Assembly: GCF_003150835.1 (NCBI RefSeq)
Contig: NZ_CP029479.1
Coordinates: forward strand, 2,393,501 to 2,457,500
Reading direction: 5' to 3'
DNA length: 64,000 nucleotides
From: Phenylobacterium parvum
GTDB taxonomy: Bacteria; Pseudomonadota; Alphaproteobacteria; Caulobacterales; Caulobacteraceae
Shown here: positions 62,430-64,000 of the stretch, in pieces
How positions within the stretch are numbered: position 1 is the first letter of the stretch
Layout of the letters: every line of letters starts with the position of its first letter
Program-made: the position numbers and the translations under genes
Notes under the pieces: model-generated
Databases searched by the model: none
The model's input: the letters and a program-made list of their open reading frames with translations, nothing else
What the model was told of the DNA's origin: nothing

Positions 62430-62454
62430 GTCCCGAAACCGATTCTTTCGGGAC
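62430..62454 (-). promoter_or_regulatory. inverted repeat directly before the cytochrome c start
   Basis: GTCCCGAAA and TTTCGGGAC flank 7 bases. On the minus strand the second arm ends 1 base before the ATG, so folding would hide the ribosome site. It could alternatively be a protein operator. Confidence 0.5.
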
Positions 62455-62594
62455 CGAAGCCCCGCCACCCAAAACCAGAAAGGCCGACTCAAGGCCCTGC
62501 GGAACCGGAGATTCCCGACCCCTTATTGCGTTCGCGTCTCTTACACGCTACCGGCGCTTGCGCAACCGGGCAGATGGCCCCGGGCCTCAGGTTC

Positions 62595-63341
62595 ATGACG
62601 CCGATCCTCCTCATCCCCGCCCGAATGGCCGCCACCCGCCTGCCCGGAAAGCCCCTGGCGGACATTGGCGGCCTGCCGATGATCGTGCGGGTCCTGCGGC
62701 AGGCCGAGGCCGCCGGCATCGGCCCGGTGGCCGTGGCGGCGGGAGACGCAGAGATCGTCGAGGCGGTCGAGGCGGCCGGAGGGCGCGCTGTCCTGACCGA
62801 CCCCGACCTGCCGTCCGGGTCAGACCGCATCCTGGCCGCCCTGGGGGCCCTGGACCCCGAAGGCCGCTTCGACGTGGTGATCAACCTGCAGGGCGACATC
62901 CCCTTCATCGCCCCAGAGGCGATCCGGGCCTGCGCCGGCCTCCTCGACCAGCGGCCGCATGCCGACATCTCGACTGTGATGGTCGCAGAGGCGGGGCCGG
63001 AGGACCGGACCAATCCGGACATGCCCAAGGTGGTTGCGTCCATGGACCCGGACGGACGATCCGGCCGGGCCCTCTATTTCACCCGCTCGGTCCTCTACGG
63101 CGATGGCCCGGTCTGGATCCACCATGGCATCTACGGCTACCGGCGCGCGGCGCTCGAGCGGTTCACCGCCGCCACGCCCTCGCCGCTGGAGCGCCGCGAG
63201 CGGCTTGAACAGCTGAGGGCCCTGGAGATGGGCATGACGATCTGGTCGGCCGTGCTGGACGAGGCGCCCGTCTCGGTGGACAACCCCGCCGACCTGGACC
63301 GCGCCCGCGCCCACGCCCGGCGCCTTGGAGCCCCCGCATGA
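62595..63341 (+). CDS. kdsB: 3-deoxy-manno-octulosonate cytidylyltransferase
   Basis: CMP-KDO synthetase of 248 residues. The N-terminal nucleotide loop is ILLIPARMAATRLPGKPL, the active-site strand NLQGDIPFI, and HHGIYGYRRAALERF with LEQLRALEMGM are typical. It activates KDO for lipopolysaccharide inner core synthesis in the cytoplasm. The chosen ATG matches homologues; another ATG 21 bases earlier is possible. It overlaps the pheA start by 4 bases. Confidence 0.95.
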   Translation: MTPILLIPARMAATRLPGKPLADIGGLPMIVRVLRQAEAAGIGPVAVAAGDAEIVEAVEAAGGRAVLTDPDLPSGSDRILAALGALDPEGRFDVVINLQGDIPFIAPEAIRACAGLLDQRPHADISTVMVAEAGPEDRTNPDMPKVVASMDPDGRSGRALYFTRSVLYGDGPVWIHHGIYGYRRAALERFTAATPSPLERRERLEQLRALEMGMTIWSAVLDEAPVSVDNPADLDRARAHARRLGAPA

Positions 63342-64000
63342 GCCGCAACCGGATCGCCTTCCAGGGAGAGCTTGGGGCCAACAGCCACGAGGCCTGCCTG
63401 GCCGCCTTCCCGGACATGGAGCCGGTCCCCTGCGCCACCTTCGAGGAGGCCTTCGAGGCGGTACGCGCGGGCGAGTGCCGGCTGGGCATGATCCCGGTGG
63501 AGAACTCGATCGCCGGCCGCGTGGCCGACGTCCATCACCTCCTGCCGTCCTCCGGACTGCGGATCATCGGCGAGCACTTCAAGCCCATCCACTTCCAGCT
63601 GATGGCCAATCCCGGCGTGCGGGTCGAGGACCTGAAGTCGGTGGCCTCCATGCCCATCGCCTTCGCCCAGTGCCGCGGGACCATCGCCCGCCTGGGCCTG
63701 GCCCGGGAGCCGGTCAGCGACACCGCCCTGGCCGCCCGCCAGTTGTCCGAGCGGCCGGACCCGAACCGGGCGGCCATCGCCCCGGCCCTGGCCGCGCGCC
63801 TCTACGGCCTCGACATCCTGGAAAGGGACATCGAGGACACCCACAACAACACCACCCGCTTCCTGGTCATGACCGCGGACGCCGACGCCCCGGCGCCCGG
63901 GCCGGGCGTGAAGTGCGTGACCAGCTTCGTCTTCCGGGTCCGCAACCTGCCCGCCGCCCTCTACAAGGCGCTGGGCGGCTTTGCGACCAATGGCGTCAAC
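63338..64000 (+). CDS. pheA: prephenate dehydratase, 3' end outside window
   Basis: The first 221 codons of a monofunctional prephenate dehydratase; the window ends inside the gene. The start IAFQGELGANSHEAC is typical; the substrate-binding PVENSIAGRV and the catalytic THNNTTRFLVM motif (Thr and Arg of TRF) are intact. The C-terminal ACT domain, which senses phenylalanine, begins at about residue 193 (VTSFVFRVRNLPAALYKAL). No chorismate mutase domain precedes it. It converts prephenate to phenylpyruvate for phenylalanine synthesis. ATGA overlap with kdsB implies co-translation. Confidence 0.93.
   Translation, partial: MSRNRIAFQGELGANSHEACLAAFPDMEPVPCATFEEAFEAVRAGECRLGMIPVENSIAGRVADVHHLLPSSGLRIIGEHFKPIHFQLMANPGVRVEDLKSVASMPIAFAQCRGTIARLGLAREPVSDTALAARQLSERPDPNRAAIAPALAARLYGLDILERDIEDTHNNTTRFLVMTADADAPAPGPGVKCVTSFVFRVRNLPAALYKALGGFATNGVN

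Overview
The window is GC-rich (roughly 70% by eye, not computed), densely packed double-strand coding sequence with strong G/C third positions. Several things point to an alphaproteobacterium of the Caulobacterales, most like Phenylobacterium or Caulobacter: a DUF4164-zapA-6S RNA-5-formyl-THF cyclo-ligase block, a gap-pgk-fba glycolytic operon, groESL behind a CIRCE operator, TTAA-N7-TTAA (CtrA-like) sites in front of a tiny Flp-type pilin, and many paralogous acyl-CoA dehydrogenases. The species assignment is inference. No rRNA, tRNA, insertion sequence, prophage or CRISPR array was seen.

Layout. 1-8.2 kb: tail of an ABC transporter, then a plus-strand run of catabolic genes (nitronate monooxygenase-like, amidase, MaoC hydratase, ComB-like phosphatase, FadH-like dienoyl-CoA reductase, GPH-type transporter). 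8.2-14.6 kb: a tandem acyl-CoA dehydrogenase pair, an amidohydrolase, a CaiB-type CoA-transferase and a second GPH transporter. 14.7-19.4 kb: an acyl-CoA dehydrogenase plus kinase pair resembling the halves of ACAD10/11 (and LvaC/LvaA), followed by a phospho-lyase-like class III aminotransferase and a second small-molecule kinase. 19.4-25 kb: a repeat cluster, an SRPBCC protein, an acyl-CoA ligase, a second acyl-CoA dehydrogenase pair and a GST. 25-28.3 kb: MoxR ATPase, CoxE-like VWA protein and an SDR. 28.3-30.7 kb: a four-gene minus-strand set of poorly characterised secreted and membrane proteins, including a tandem duplicated membrane protein. 31-34.8 kb: FadB/FadJ-type multienzyme and an MHS-family transporter with an unusual inserted domain.

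34.8-41.6 kb is the most unusual part. A one-component regulator (winged helix, TolB-like domain, TPRs) is preceded by two clusters of CGTGAA repeats spaced exactly 11 bp. It is followed by a 1590-residue membrane-anchored protein that joins a cytochrome P450, two copies of an uncharacterised module and a DyP-type peroxidase in one continuous frame.

41.5-54.4 kb is housekeeping: fba, pgk, gap, purT, tkt, zapA, 6S RNA, fau, ymdB-like, groESL. 54.4-64 kb: another ACAD11-like dehydrogenase, a GNAT, an SDR, a UMF1-type transporter, the Flp-like pilin, a leucyl aminopeptidase with an NlpC/P60 peptidase, a membrane-anchored cytochrome c, kdsB and the start of pheA. Together the accessory genes describe a cell rich in fatty-acid, branched or alicyclic acyl-CoA degradation and in hydroxy/amino compound salvage.
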